The position numbers and the translations under genes were made by a program. The notes beneath the pieces were generated by a model. It did no database searches. It saw only the letters and a list, made by a program, of their open reading frames with translations, and had not been told where the DNA came from. A DNA stretch of 64,000 bases from positions 1,364,001-1,428,000 of the forward strand of contig CAXXDX010000006.1 in assembly GCA_963677605.2 (NCBI GenBank), in the 5' to 3' direction. The DNA is from JAGLOK01 sp963677605 (GTDB lineage: Bacteria; Bacillota; Clostridia; Christensenellales; UMGS416). Each line of letters starts with the position of its first letter. Position 1 is the first letter of the stretch. This document shows positions 7,518 through 19,812 of the stretch, one piece after another.

Positions 7518-8909
7518 ATGAATTACCGAAAGATTATTTCCATTATATTATTTATTGCACTATTTTCCATTATAATCTCGCCTATAAACGCAGCTGCCGC
7601 AAATGATGACTTTGATGTCGAATACAGCTTCTCGCCGGAAGTAGTCGGCTTTAAAGGTGCGGATGTGCAGCTTGTTTTAAAAATCGAAAACACAGGCTCA
7701 ACAGATATAACCTGGATTGATGTTGTGATAAACACCGAGACAACATACACACAAAGATGGACCGGTACAATTACACCCGGCTCAGTCAGAACAATTTCTT
7801 TTCTTGTACACTTTGGAGAAAATGACTTGGATGAAGACAAGATACTTCAAGTGTCCATGAACAATAACTCATCTGCAAACCCTGACGGACTGAAAATGTT
7901 TAATTTTCAAATTGATTCAATTACAACATTCGTCGGAAGAACCATAAACATTTCACCGCTTGTTTCCAGCTATGAAATCGGAGACACCGTTCAGGTTACC
8001 TATACATTCACAAATCTTATAACAACACATGCGCTTATTAATGCCAGAACCCGTTTGTATGTCAGGGTAGCCGGCGAGGTACATTCCACTTCAGAGCTTA
8101 TAAACCACGGCAACATCTTCCCGGGTGATTCTGTTACACATGTAATAACTTTCGTATTAGACGAATCCTACATTGGCACAATGAATATAACATCAAATAT
8201 TGCCTGTACTCTTATGGGAGAAGACTATTCACTATCGCAAAGCTTTAACGTATTTACCCTAGAAGCTCCTGAACCGGATATTGGTTTTTCTGCAAATCTT
8301 ACGGCAGAGCCTACTGAGATAGAGTCGGGCGAAACAGTTATGTTTTATGTGAATCTTGAAAACACAGGAAGCGACACCATAACAACATATGAAATAAGAA
8401 ACAGCGAAGGCGGACTTATGGCATCAACCGAAAGCATGCCTTCAGGCGGCTCTGGAACAGTGCCGCTTAGTGCACAGATATATGAAACATCAGACATAAG
8501 CTATGTAGTTATTGCATATTCAGGCGACTATTACGAAACGGAAGAAACCAACTCAGTGCATATAACAGTTGTTGATCCGGAACCGGATACACCTGTACCG
8601 ACTGACACGCCATCGCCCACACCTTCAGAAGAAACGTCTGCAGCAGCAACCGAAGACACCCCTACTCCAACTCTATCACCCACACCTTCCGAATCTGCCT
8701 ATGAATCAGAAGAAGCAGACACGACAGTACTGCCTTCCGATTTATCAGAAAATGGCGGTGAAATGAAAAAAGAGCCGGAAGGCTCAAGATTCGGTCTGTT
8801 TGTTCTAATCGTATTAAGCTCACTTGTAGCTATAGCAATCATTGTTGTAATAACAATAATAATATGCCGCAAATCAAGCAAAAACAAAGGATTGGATAAA
8901 TTCGAATAA
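7518..8909 (+). CDS. Secreted, membrane-anchored surface protein with CARDB-like beta domains
   Basis: A 463-residue cell-surface protein. It has an N-terminal signal peptide (residues 1-26, ending near INAAAA), then three Ig-like/CARDB-type beta domains with recurring phrases such as ENTGS followed by T. A Thr/Pro/Ser-rich stalk follows (about residues 355-405), then a single C-terminal transmembrane helix (about 428-452) and a short basic tail. This is the S-layer-like layout of an adhesin or scaffold, with no catalytic residues recognised. An AAGGAA site precedes the ATG. It converges on the prsW-like gene with one base between stops. Confidence 0.75.
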   Translation: MNYRKIISIILFIALFSIIISPINAAAANDDFDVEYSFSPEVVGFKGADVQLVLKIENTGSTDITWIDVVINTETTYTQRWTGTITPGSVRTISFLVHFGENDLDEDKILQVSMNNNSSANPDGLKMFNFQIDSITTFVGRTINISPLVSSYEIGDTVQVTYTFTNLITTHALINARTRLYVRVAGEVHSTSELINHGNIFPGDSVTHVITFVLDESYIGTMNITSNIACTLMGEDYSLSQSFNVFTLEAPEPDIGFSANLTAEPTEIESGETVMFYVNLENTGSDTITTYEIRNSEGGLMASTESMPSGGSGTVPLSAQIYETSDISYVVIAYSGDYYETEETNSVHITVVDPEPDTPVPTDTPSPTPSEETSAAATEDTPTPTLSPTPSESAYESEEADTTVLPSDLSENGGEMKKEPEGSRFGLFVLIVLSSLVAIAIIVVITIIICRKSSKNKGLDKFE

Positions 8910-8910
8910 C

Positions 8911-9603
8911 TTATTCTACTGTATTTTCAGCTTTAGATAGCTGCGCAAAACGCCTTAGCTTTTTTATTCCGTTTACCCACATATATATTACAAACGGGAA
9001 GAATATCAAAAGAGGCAAAGGATTTCCTATAAACAGGATAAAGTCATAAATGCCGTGAAACAATACAGGTATCCACAGCGAGCGCCAGTAAAATCTTTTA
9101 GACGCAGCAGGATTCTGCGCATACTTTGAAAGAGAAAGGAAATATCCCATAGACACGCCGAAAAGAGCATGTGCAGGAACAGAAAGCAGCCCTCTGTATA
9201 GCGCTATATTTGGCGATGCTGCATAATGCGTGAATACATAACCAATGTTTTCAATCGCAGCAAATCCGAGCGAAGCAAACACACAGTAGACTATGCCGTC
9301 AATCGGCTCATCAAATTCCGGTCTTTTATATATCACAAGAATAACTACAATCCACTTAAAAAACTCTTCAACAAGAGCTACTCCGATGAAAGCGCTGTAG
9401 GCTGTGCCGATTATGCCTCCTCCCGCAAATATACCCAATATTCTTTCCGCAATAAAAGAAGGGATAACAGAAAGTGCGCCTAAAAACATGGTAAGTACCA
9501 ATAACTTTATCGGTTCTTTATCATATCTGTCCACCTTATAGATTACAATTGCAATAATAATTATAGGCAGAACAGCAGTAAATAATAGTCTTATATAATC
9601 CAT
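8911..9603 (-). CDS. PrsW-family intramembrane metalloprotease
   Basis: A 230-residue polytopic membrane protein of the PrsW glutamic/metallo-protease family. In Bacillus subtilis PrsW makes the first cut in the anti-sigma factor RsiW. Diagnostic residues are present: EExxK as VEEFFKW (Glu79, Glu80, Lys83), FAAIEN, HALFG and LFHGIYD. About seven hydrophobic segments are visible. No anti-sigma factor gene lies in the window, so the substrate is unknown. The adjoining surface protein on the other strand could be unrelated. Confidence 0.88.
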   Translation of the reverse strand: MDYIRLLFTAVLPIIIIAIVIYKVDRYDKEPIKLLVLTMFLGALSVIPSFIAERILGIFAGGGIIGTAYSAFIGVALVEEFFKWIVVILVIYKRPEFDEPIDGIVYCVFASLGFAAIENIGYVFTHYAASPNIALYRGLLSVPAHALFGVSMGYFLSLSKYAQNPAASKRFYWRSLWIPVLFHGIYDFILFIGNPLPLLIFFPFVIYMWVNGIKKLRRFAQLSKAENTVE

Positions 9604-9643
9604 AGAGCAATTATATACTATAAAAACGGTTTATGAAAGAAGC

Positions 9644-9672
9644 TTGTTTGTTGCGAAATAATATTGCATAAT
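9644..9672 (+). promoter_or_regulatory. Promoter placing the start site at an ATG (leaderless candidate)
   Basis: -35 TTGTTT (9644-9649), a 17-nt spacer and -10 CATAAT (9667-9672). The expected start is about 9679, which is the A of the downstream ATG. No ribosome binding site is present. Confidence 0.55.
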
Positions 9673-9678
9673 TTATTT

Positions 9679-10176
9679 ATGAAGTCAAAAATGCTGGAAA
9701 CAAAAGAATTTATTTCAAACCAAAATGATTATGGAGCTATTCCGTACGGTAAAAAAGGCACCATAGCCAACAATGGCTGCGGCTCAATCGCCTGCCACAA
9801 TTATCTCCGCTATAACGGTTATGACAACAGATATTTCGACGCTTATAAGTTCTTCAATAAAGGTATCAATCTAATTTTTCGCGGCAGATGGGGAACAAAT
9901 CCGTTTGCAGTCGAAAGGTATCTTAAAAAGAAGTTCAGGCTTAAAGTCAATATGTACTTCTTTCGCGTCCCTAAAAAAAGGCTTAAATCAAGCATTGTTT
10001 TATATATTTATAAGCACAATAACAAATTAAGCGCACACTATGTATTCGGCTTTATGGACAGAAAAAGATTTAAAACCTACAATCTTAACCACAGCTATTC
10101 AAGTATTGAAAACATGCTGAAGAAAGAAAATGCGTGGGGAAAGATGTTTGTGGTGTATGAGATTAAAAAGAAATAG
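9679..10176 (+). CDS. Putative papain-like (C39-type) cysteine peptidase, intracellular
   Basis: A 165-residue protein resembling the C39-like peptidase fold. A Cys in NNGCGSIACHNYLRY near residue 33, a His in SAHYVFGF near 122 and an Asn in YNLNHSY near 135 are in the right order for a Cys-His-Asn/Asp triad. No signal peptide or membrane helix is seen. I place the start at ATG 9679 because an upstream TTG (9664) lies inside the likely promoter. A third Met at 9691 is possible. No Shine-Dalgarno is visible at any of them. The neighbour is a methyltransferase on the same strand. The substrate is unknown. Confidence 0.6.
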   Translation: MKSKMLETKEFISNQNDYGAIPYGKKGTIANNGCGSIACHNYLRYNGYDNRYFDAYKFFNKGINLIFRGRWGTNPFAVERYLKKKFRLKVNMYFFRVPKKRLKSSIVLYIYKHNNKLSAHYVFGFMDRKRFKTYNLNHSYSSIENMLKKENAWGKMFVVYEIKKK

Positions 10177-10186
10177 CAAAACTTCT

Positions 10187-10197
10187 TGTGTTATAAT
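10187..10197 (+). promoter_or_regulatory. Extended -10 promoter close to the methyltransferase ATG
   Basis: TGTG (10187-10190), one base, then TATAAT (10192-10197) is a full TRTGN extended -10. The expected start (about 10204) leaves only about 3 nt before the ATG at 10207, with no ribosome binding site. Confidence 0.6.
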
Positions 10198-10206
10198 TTC
10201 AGTATT

Positions 10207-10974
10207 ATGAATAACATCAGCCGTCAAAATAAAAAAGCATGGACATATAATGCTTATGATTTCTGGACAAAAGAACTTGGAACGCCAGAGGTTATAGGTG
10301 CAAAAATGATGTCCAATCCTGAACACTATCTCAGAAGACATATAAGATATCTAGGTAATGTTAAAGGCAAAAAGATAGTTAATCCTCTTGGCTCATGCGG
10401 GAAAAAGGCAATCCCTTTGGCGCTTATGGGTGCGGATGTAACTATAATAGACATATCAGAATCTAACATGAAGTATGCAATGGAGACCGCAAAAAGTGCA
10501 AATGTAAATATCACATATATTGTTTCTGATTTTCTTAATTTTGATACAAAAAAGTATAAGAACTTTGACATAACATATCTTGAAGGCGGTATTCTCCATT
10601 ACTTTTCCGATATTAATAAGCTTGCGTCAGTTCTCTACTCAATAACAGCTCCTTCTGGTAAGCTAGTGTTAAATGATTTCCATCCTATAAGGAAAATTTT
10701 TAAACATAGAGATATTTTCACAAACAGCGTTGACAGCATAAAAATAACAGGCGACTACTTCGACAATAAGCTGTATGAAGAGGAAATGGCACATCAAAAA
10801 TATTATGACAATGATGTTGAAATACCTAAATGTCTGCTCAGATACTGGACGCTGGGAGAGATAATTACGTCTTTTGCCTCAGCTGGATATATCATTGAAC
10901 AATTAGTTGAAGGCCCACGCTTTGATGAGTATAAGAATATTCCAGGTGAGTTTACTTTAATCGCAAGAAAATAG
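10207..10974 (+). CDS. Class I SAM-dependent methyltransferase
   Basis: A 255-residue Rossmann-type methyltransferase. Motif I is IVNPLGSCGKKAIPLALMGA with the acidic strand-2 residue in VTIIDIS. The post-I and motif IV regions are SDFLNF and DITYLEGGILHYF. The catalytic target (small molecule or protein) cannot be told. A start 21 nt upstream (TTG at 10186) falls on the promoter -10 and is rejected. The ATG at 10207 lacks a Shine-Dalgarno, so the mRNA is probably leaderless, as for the preceding gene. Confidence 0.82.
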   Translation: MNNISRQNKKAWTYNAYDFWTKELGTPEVIGAKMMSNPEHYLRRHIRYLGNVKGKKIVNPLGSCGKKAIPLALMGADVTIIDISESNMKYAMETAKSANVNITYIVSDFLNFDTKKYKNFDITYLEGGILHYFSDINKLASVLYSITAPSGKLVLNDFHPIRKIFKHRDIFTNSVDSIKITGDYFDNKLYEEEMAHQKYYDNDVEIPKCLLRYWTLGEIITSFASAGYIIEQLVEGPRFDEYKNIPGEFTLIARK

Positions 10975-10998
10975 AATATGTTTTTACGGAAAAATTAT

Positions 10999-11328
10999 AT
11001 GAAAAAATCGATGATGCAGGTGTATGTGAAGGGAAGCGCGGAAACGGTTGAGCTATACAAAAAAGCATTTTACGCAAAACTTGGTACACAATAAAAAAAC
11101 GATAACGGCAGCTATATGCACGTGGAGCTAGATGCATATGGACAAATACTGGCTATATCTGAAGCAGGTGATGGAACAACAACCGGCAACAATATGCAGT
11201 TTTGTTTTCACTTCGGTGAAGGCGGGGATAAAAAAGTAAAACAAGCATATGAGATATTAAAAGATAAAGCGGAAATAATATGTCCATTAGGTCCATGCTC
11301 TTATAGCCCGCTTATAACTAAAATTTGA
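10999..11328 (+). pseudogene. VOC/PhnB-like protein remnant with an internal stop
   Basis: Reading from ATG 10999, the first 31 codons (VYVKGSAETVELYKKAF) match the start of PhnB-like VOC proteins. An in-frame TAA at 11092-11094 follows, and the same frame continues with GSYMHVELDAYGQILAISEA, then FHFGEGGDKKVKQAYEIL and CPLGPCSYSPL. The reading frame then ends early, without the usual DKFG.W tail. One nonsense change plus a 3-prime truncation make this a decaying gene. Read-through as a functional product is unlikely. Confidence 0.75.
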
Positions 11329-11677
11329 AATCAGTTTGTGCATTTTTGTGTAGCTGATTGCTACTATTAATTCCACCGCTCCGCAGAGCGCGCATACTAA
11401 AATTTCATAGTTTAGCAGCAATTACGGGCGTGTACCGGAATTGCAAACAATAAACAAACAAAATCGCGCAGCAAGCGGAAATCATCGGGAAACACGAGAG
11501 CCAAAGGCTCGGAGTTCACGATGATTTTCAAGATACCTCGTCAAGGAACGTAGTTCCGAAGACGAAAAAAAACCTCATCGACATCGCAAATGGCACCATG
11601 AGACTAACATAGTTTTCAAGAAAACTATTACCGTTTCATGGTATGCCTCCTTAGCTATATTTTTAGTAGAAACAAAG
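11329..11677. other. Intergenic stretch between VOC remnant and rRNA terminator
   Basis: No convincing gene is present. It holds a nested stem-loop at 11478-11529 (outer arms GAAATCATCG and CGATGATTTTC, inner GAGCC/GGCTC), a GGAAC/GTTCC hairpin near 11549-11561 and an AATAGTTTTC-type hairpin near 11608-11630. These may be downstream rRNA-operon debris or an unassigned small RNA. Confidence 0.4.
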
Positions 11678-11678
11678 C

Positions 11679-11707
11679 AAAGACCCTGTCCTTTGGACAG
11701 GGTCTTT
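11679..11707 (-). terminator. rRNA operon terminator
   Basis: A perfect 13-bp stem, AAAGACCCTGTCC with GGACAGGGTCTTT and a 3-nt loop, directly after the 5S gene on the minus strand. The downstream T-tract is interrupted. Confidence 0.85.
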
Positions 11708-11715
11708 ATCATAGA

Positions 11716-11832
11716 GACCGGCGACGACTTACGTTCCCGGGGGATCTCTCCCCAAGTATTATCAGCGCAGAGAAGCTTAACTGCTGTGTTCGGTATGAGA
11801 ACAGGTGATCCTTCTCGCTATAGTCACCGGAA
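11716..11832 (-). rRNA. rrf: 5S ribosomal RNA
   Basis: About 117 nt on the minus strand. It contains the conserved GAAGGATCACC and CCGAACACAG region, with complementary ends (TCCGGTG near 5-prime and CGCCGG near 3-prime). It is last in the rRNA operon, 110 nt after the 23S gene. Ends are approximate. Confidence 0.95.
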
Positions 11833-11941
11833 AATTTAAACGGATTAAATCCGAATTTTAACATATTTAATTGTAAAGTGCGATGCACTTTCAAAACTAC
11901 ATAGAAACTTTGAGTATCTGTTCACTGTTTGTAACCTTTTT

Positions 11942-14836
<2,895 letters not shown>

Positions 14837-15279
14837 TAATATGAATTACGATCGTTCATTAATTAAAACTCTGCTTTTTTAGCATTTTGTGTTTCTTTTG
14901 GTTACCTTTGCAGTTTGTTTGATTTCTCTTAATTTCTATGCAGTTTTCAAAGTACAATGTCTTCACACTTTATGTTTGAAGACTATATATCAAATATCAT
15001 CAGATATTTAATAACTATTTTATTTCTCTTTAGACAAAAAAATTTGGGCCGCTTCTTAAAAAGCTTTCCATTTGCTCGGGCTTTCCCTCGCTTTCACAGT
15101 TTCTTACGAAACTGTTGCCGCGCTACGAGTCACTTCTAAAGAAGTTACCTACTTGCTTGAGCTTTCCCTCGCTTTCACAGTTTCTTACGAAACTGTTGTC
15201 GCGCTACGAGTTTTTCTTTGAAAAACTCTTGGGCTGCGCAATACTTTGTATTGCTTGCCATAAAAATCAATGATTTTTA
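14837..15279 (-). other. tRNA-23S internal transcribed spacer with direct repeats and hairpins
   Basis: No gene. Two 51-nt direct repeats (15080-15130 and 15161-15211) differ at one base, and each contains the hairpin arms CAGTTTC and GAAACTG. Further hairpins have arms GAGTTTTTC/GAAAAACTC (15209-15229) and TAAAAATCA/TGATTTTTA just beside the tRNA-Ile 3-prime end. They may guide rRNA/tRNA processing. Confidence 0.6.
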
Positions 15280-15356
<77 letters not shown>

Positions 15357-15459
15357 CCAATAATGGTATGCCCTTTACTTTCCGGCTACCTGTTCCACTC
15401 TCCCTTTCACAGTTTCCTGTGAAAACTGTTTTCGGGAATATTTCTTAAAAGAAATATTT

Positions 15460-15535
15460 TGGTGGAGGTGAACGGGCTCGAACCGATGGCCTCCTGCGTG
15501 CAAGGCAAGCGCTCTCCCAACTGAGCTACACCCCC
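15460..15535 (-). tRNA. tRNA-Ala (TGC anticodon)
   Basis: 76 nt on the minus strand, with acceptor stem GGGGGTG/CACCTCC, anticodon TGC in CTTGCAC, T-loop GGTTCGAGCCC and an encoded CCA. It is the first tRNA after 16S. The Ala-then-Ile order is the reverse of the common E. coli and B. subtilis order. A hairpin with ATATTTCTT-type arms begins at its 3-prime end. Confidence 0.97.
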
Positions 15536-15755
15536 ACATGAAACTACTTCCACTGGTGTGTTTTTCTAGTGGGCTTTTGTCTTTCTTTTGTCATTAGTGC
15601 TGTTTCGCACCCTGACAACCACAAAACATTAGATTTCTGAGTAAGTTGTTTACTTAATTTGATTTTTTAGACTGTTCTGTCTTTTTAAATCTCCGATGTT
15701 TCCATCGTTCGACCTAGAGAAATCCATAGATTCTTATTCCAAATCTACATGATCT

Positions 15756-17296
<1,541 letters not shown>

Positions 17297-17428
17297 ATAT
17301 CCTAACTTCTCTCAGAAATCTCTTGGTTTTTAAGTTTGTGTTCTTTTAACCTAACCATGTTTTACATGATCTCGTTTTGTGGTTGTCATGGTGCGAATGT
17401 CGTACCCGGTTCGCGGGCGACTTCACCT

Positions 17429-17492
17429 ATATTAACAAACCAACCTCACCATGTCAACAACTATTTTAACTTTTTTTTATTTTTTTTTTTGA
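17429..17492 (-). promoter_or_regulatory. rRNA operon promoter with UP-like A/T element
   Basis: On the minus strand, a consensus -35 TTGACA (17452-17457), a 17-nt spacer and -10 TAATAT (17429-17434). An A-tract-rich stretch (17458-17492) sits where an UP element binds the alpha subunit. The leader to 16S is about 125 nt. Confidence 0.88.
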
Positions 17493-17619
17493 TATTAAAA
17501 AAGGCTGAGTTAATTGCTATTTAATGCCATTTTCTCCGCCCTATATATGGTATATAATGTGCCTATATTATACATATAACCACAAGAGCCAATCATGAGG
17601 TTATATATACTATTATAAA

Positions 17620-18708
17620 TTATTTTTTCATGTCTATTATTCCGCCGCCAAGGCACACCTCACCATCATAAAACACGGCATGCTGTCCGGGTGTAACCGC
17701 GCGAACAGGGTTTTTAAAATAAACTTCCGCGGTTTCTTTGCATATTTTGACTGTACATGGAATGTCCTTCTGCCTGTAACGCGTTTTAACTGCGCACTCA
17801 AACTCTTCTGACGGAACTTCACCCGCCACCCAGCTTAGGTCCGTTACTACGCACATATCGCTGTAAAGCATGGGATGTTCGCCCTGCGCTACCAGCAGTC
17901 TGTTTAAAATCAAGTCCTTGCCCACGGCAAACCACGGCTCGTTGCTGCCTGTATTCATTCCGCCTATACCGAGACCTTTTCTCTGTCCTAAAGTATGAAA
18001 CATAAGCCCGTCATGTCTTCCGACAACCTTCTTAGATACTACATCCACCATATCCCCCGGCTGTGCAGGCAGATAGCTCATGAGGAATTTTTTGAAATCC
18101 CGCTCGCCTATAAAGCATATACCGGTTGAATCCTTTCTGTCCGCATTTGGAAGATCTGCTTCTTTTGCCAAACGCCGTACGTCCTTTTTGTCCAGTCCGC
18201 CCACAGGAAACATCGCACGGCTCAGTTGATGCTGTCCAAGTGTATATAGAAAATATGACTGATCCTTGTTGCCGTCTTTACCGCGAAGCAGTTGATACTT
18301 GCCGCCATTATTGCCTATCTGCGCATAATGTCCCGTTGCCAGAAACTTCGCGTCAAGCTTCATTGCAAAGTCCAGAAACGCAGCAAATTTAATCTCCTTG
18401 TTGCACATAACATCAGGATTCGGCGTGCGTCCTTTTCTGTATTCATCAAGGAAGTATGAAAAAACGCGCGTCTCATATTCCTTTACAAAATTCACACTAT
18501 AATACGGTATGCCTATCTTATCGCACACCTGCCTTACATATGTATAATCCTCATCAGCCGAGCACACGCCGTTTTCATCCACCTCATCCCAGTTCTTCAT
18601 GAAAACGCCGATAACTTCGTGCCCCTGCTCTTTTAAAAGAAGCGCTGCAACAGCGCTGTCCACTCCGCCGGACATGCCGACGACTATCCTGTCTTTATTC
18701 ATTCCCAT
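17620..18708 (-). CDS. mnmA: tRNA-specific 2-thiouridylase MnmA
   Basis: Puts sulfur on U34 of tRNA-Lys, -Glu and -Gln in the cytoplasm. The 362-residue protein has the PP-loop SGGVDS at residues 13-18, the first catalytic Cys in NPDVMCNKE (about residue 103) and the second in STGICFIGERDF (about 200), so it should be active. A second in-frame ATG at 18700-18702 gives a form two residues shorter. The gene follows an HMA-like small gene by 3 nt and is probably co-transcribed with it. No cysteine desulfurase is nearby. Confidence 0.96.
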   Translation of the reverse strand: MGMNKDRIVVGMSGGVDSAVAALLLKEQGHEVIGVFMKNWDEVDENGVCSADEDYTYVRQVCDKIGIPYYSVNFVKEYETRVFSYFLDEYRKGRTPNPDVMCNKEIKFAAFLDFAMKLDAKFLATGHYAQIGNNGGKYQLLRGKDGNKDQSYFLYTLGQHQLSRAMFPVGGLDKKDVRRLAKEADLPNADRKDSTGICFIGERDFKKFLMSYLPAQPGDMVDVVSKKVVGRHDGLMFHTLGQRKGLGIGGMNTGSNEPWFAVGKDLILNRLLVAQGEHPMLYSDMCVVTDLSWVAGEVPSEEFECAVKTRYRQKDIPCTVKICKETAEVYFKNPVRAVTPGQHAVFYDGEVCLGGGIIDMKK

Positions 18709-18711
18709 CCC

Positions 18712-18930
18712 TTATTTTCCTTCAGTCTCCCAAACAAATTTATATCCGGCTTCTTCAACAGCAGCCGCAAATACATCAAGGCCGATCTCCTCGCTGCATT
18801 CAACCTTAACCTCGCCGCTTCCCAAATCAATCTCTACTAAATCTACGCCTTCAAGCGCACCCAGTAATTCTTCCACCTGTCTTTTGTGAAAGTTTCCTGA
18901 CATCTGATTTACTTTAAATCCGTATTTCAT
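18712..18930 (-). CDS. Small HMA-like (heavy-metal-associated fold) protein lacking the CxxC motif
   Basis: A 72-residue protein with the beta-alpha-beta-beta-alpha-beta spacing and C-terminal AVEEAGYKF signature of HMA/copper-chaperone domains. The metal-binding loop normally reads MTCxxC; here it is MSGNFHKRQ, with no cysteines. Copper transfer of the usual kind is therefore unlikely. The only Cys is in KVECSEE. It is 3 nt upstream of mnmA on the same strand, which suggests a linked role (perhaps sulfur or tRNA modification). That is inference only. Confidence 0.75.
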   Translation of the reverse strand: MKYGFKVNQMSGNFHKRQVEELLGALEGVDLVEIDLGSGEVKVECSEEIGLDVFAAAVEEAGYKFVWETEGK

Positions 18931-19100
18931 TTATCCTGCCCTCATAACAAAATTTTATTTAGGAGTGTCTTGATTTATATATTATATCATTATCTGCCGT
19001 TTCTTTCATTTATAATTATACACCAAACATTTTACACACCTATGATTGATAGCCAGGTTTTGCCATGATAAAATACAGTTATATTATATATGGAGTAATT

Positions 19101-19292
19101 ATGATTAAGACAAGAAAGTTTTTAAGCAGTAAGCTTTTTATACATGCACTGGTTCTTCTGGGCCTTGTCGCTCTGTGGGGGTTTATAGAAACCGACAGCA
19201 AATATATCCTCCTTGGTGTGGCGGCATCATTTGCAGGCGCAGTGTGCGGTTCTTTTATCCGTGTTATTGACAAAATAGAAAAAGGCCGATGA
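19101..19292 (+). CDS. Small two-helix membrane protein
   Basis: A 63-residue protein with two hydrophobic helices (about residues 9-27 and 33-52) and basic ends. The ATG at 19101 has GGAG seven nt upstream; the longer frame from 19065 has no such site. Its last codons overlap the following GNAT gene by 4 nt (ATGA), so translation is probably coupled. No family is recognised. Confidence 0.6.
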   Translation: MIKTRKFLSSKLFIHALVLLGLVALWGFIETDSKYILLGVAASFAGAVCGSFIRVIDKIEKGR

Positions 19293-19777
19293 ATATAATT
19301 ACAAGAAAATTTATGCCCTCCGATATGCCCTTTATGCACAAAATGCTTTATGAGGCAATTTACTGGATGAAAAAAGATAATTATCCTTCATTTGAAGAAG
19401 CTATGGCAGACGAGAGCTTTTTACAAGAGTTTACAGCCTTTGGAAGCTGCGCAGGTGATTTAGCCGTTATAGCTGAATCAGATCACATTCTTCTGGGTTC
19501 TGCCTGGACACGGTGCTGGAATGAAGAAGATAATATACGAGGATATATAAGCCCCAATATTCCTATACTCGCAATTGCAGTTGCAGAAAATTACCGAGAT
19601 ATGGGAATAGGTAAAATGTTGATAGATGCGCTTAAAGCTTTTGCCAAGGATAAAACCATTAATAAAATCAGCCTGTGCGTAACAAAATCAAACTATGCTT
19701 ATAGTCTATATAAAAAGTGTGGTTTTTCGGATTACAAAGATATAGGCGATTCGATTATTATGCTGCTTAAACTATAA
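19289..19777 (+). CDS. GNAT-family N-acetyltransferase
   Basis: A 162-residue GNAT domain. After the strand AIAVAENYRD comes the acetyl-CoA loop MGIGKMLIDAL, and near the end SLYKKCGFSDYKDIGDSIIM. It starts within the stop of a small membrane protein gene. The substrate is unknown. Confidence 0.85.
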   Translation: MNIITRKFMPSDMPFMHKMLYEAIYWMKKDNYPSFEEAMADESFLQEFTAFGSCAGDLAVIAESDHILLGSAWTRCWNEEDNIRGYISPNIPILAIAVAENYRDMGIGKMLIDALKAFAKDKTINKISLCVTKSNYAYSLYKKCGFSDYKDIGDSIIMLLKL

Positions 19778-19812
19778 TTTACTGTTTATTAATTATAAGT
19801 GCTCCTAAAGCA

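Noticed and set aside
9664..9678. TTG start for the C39-like gene
   Set aside because: It falls inside the -10 region of the likely promoter and has no ribosome site.
10186..10206. TTG start for the methyltransferase
   Set aside because: The codon is part of the extended -10 element.
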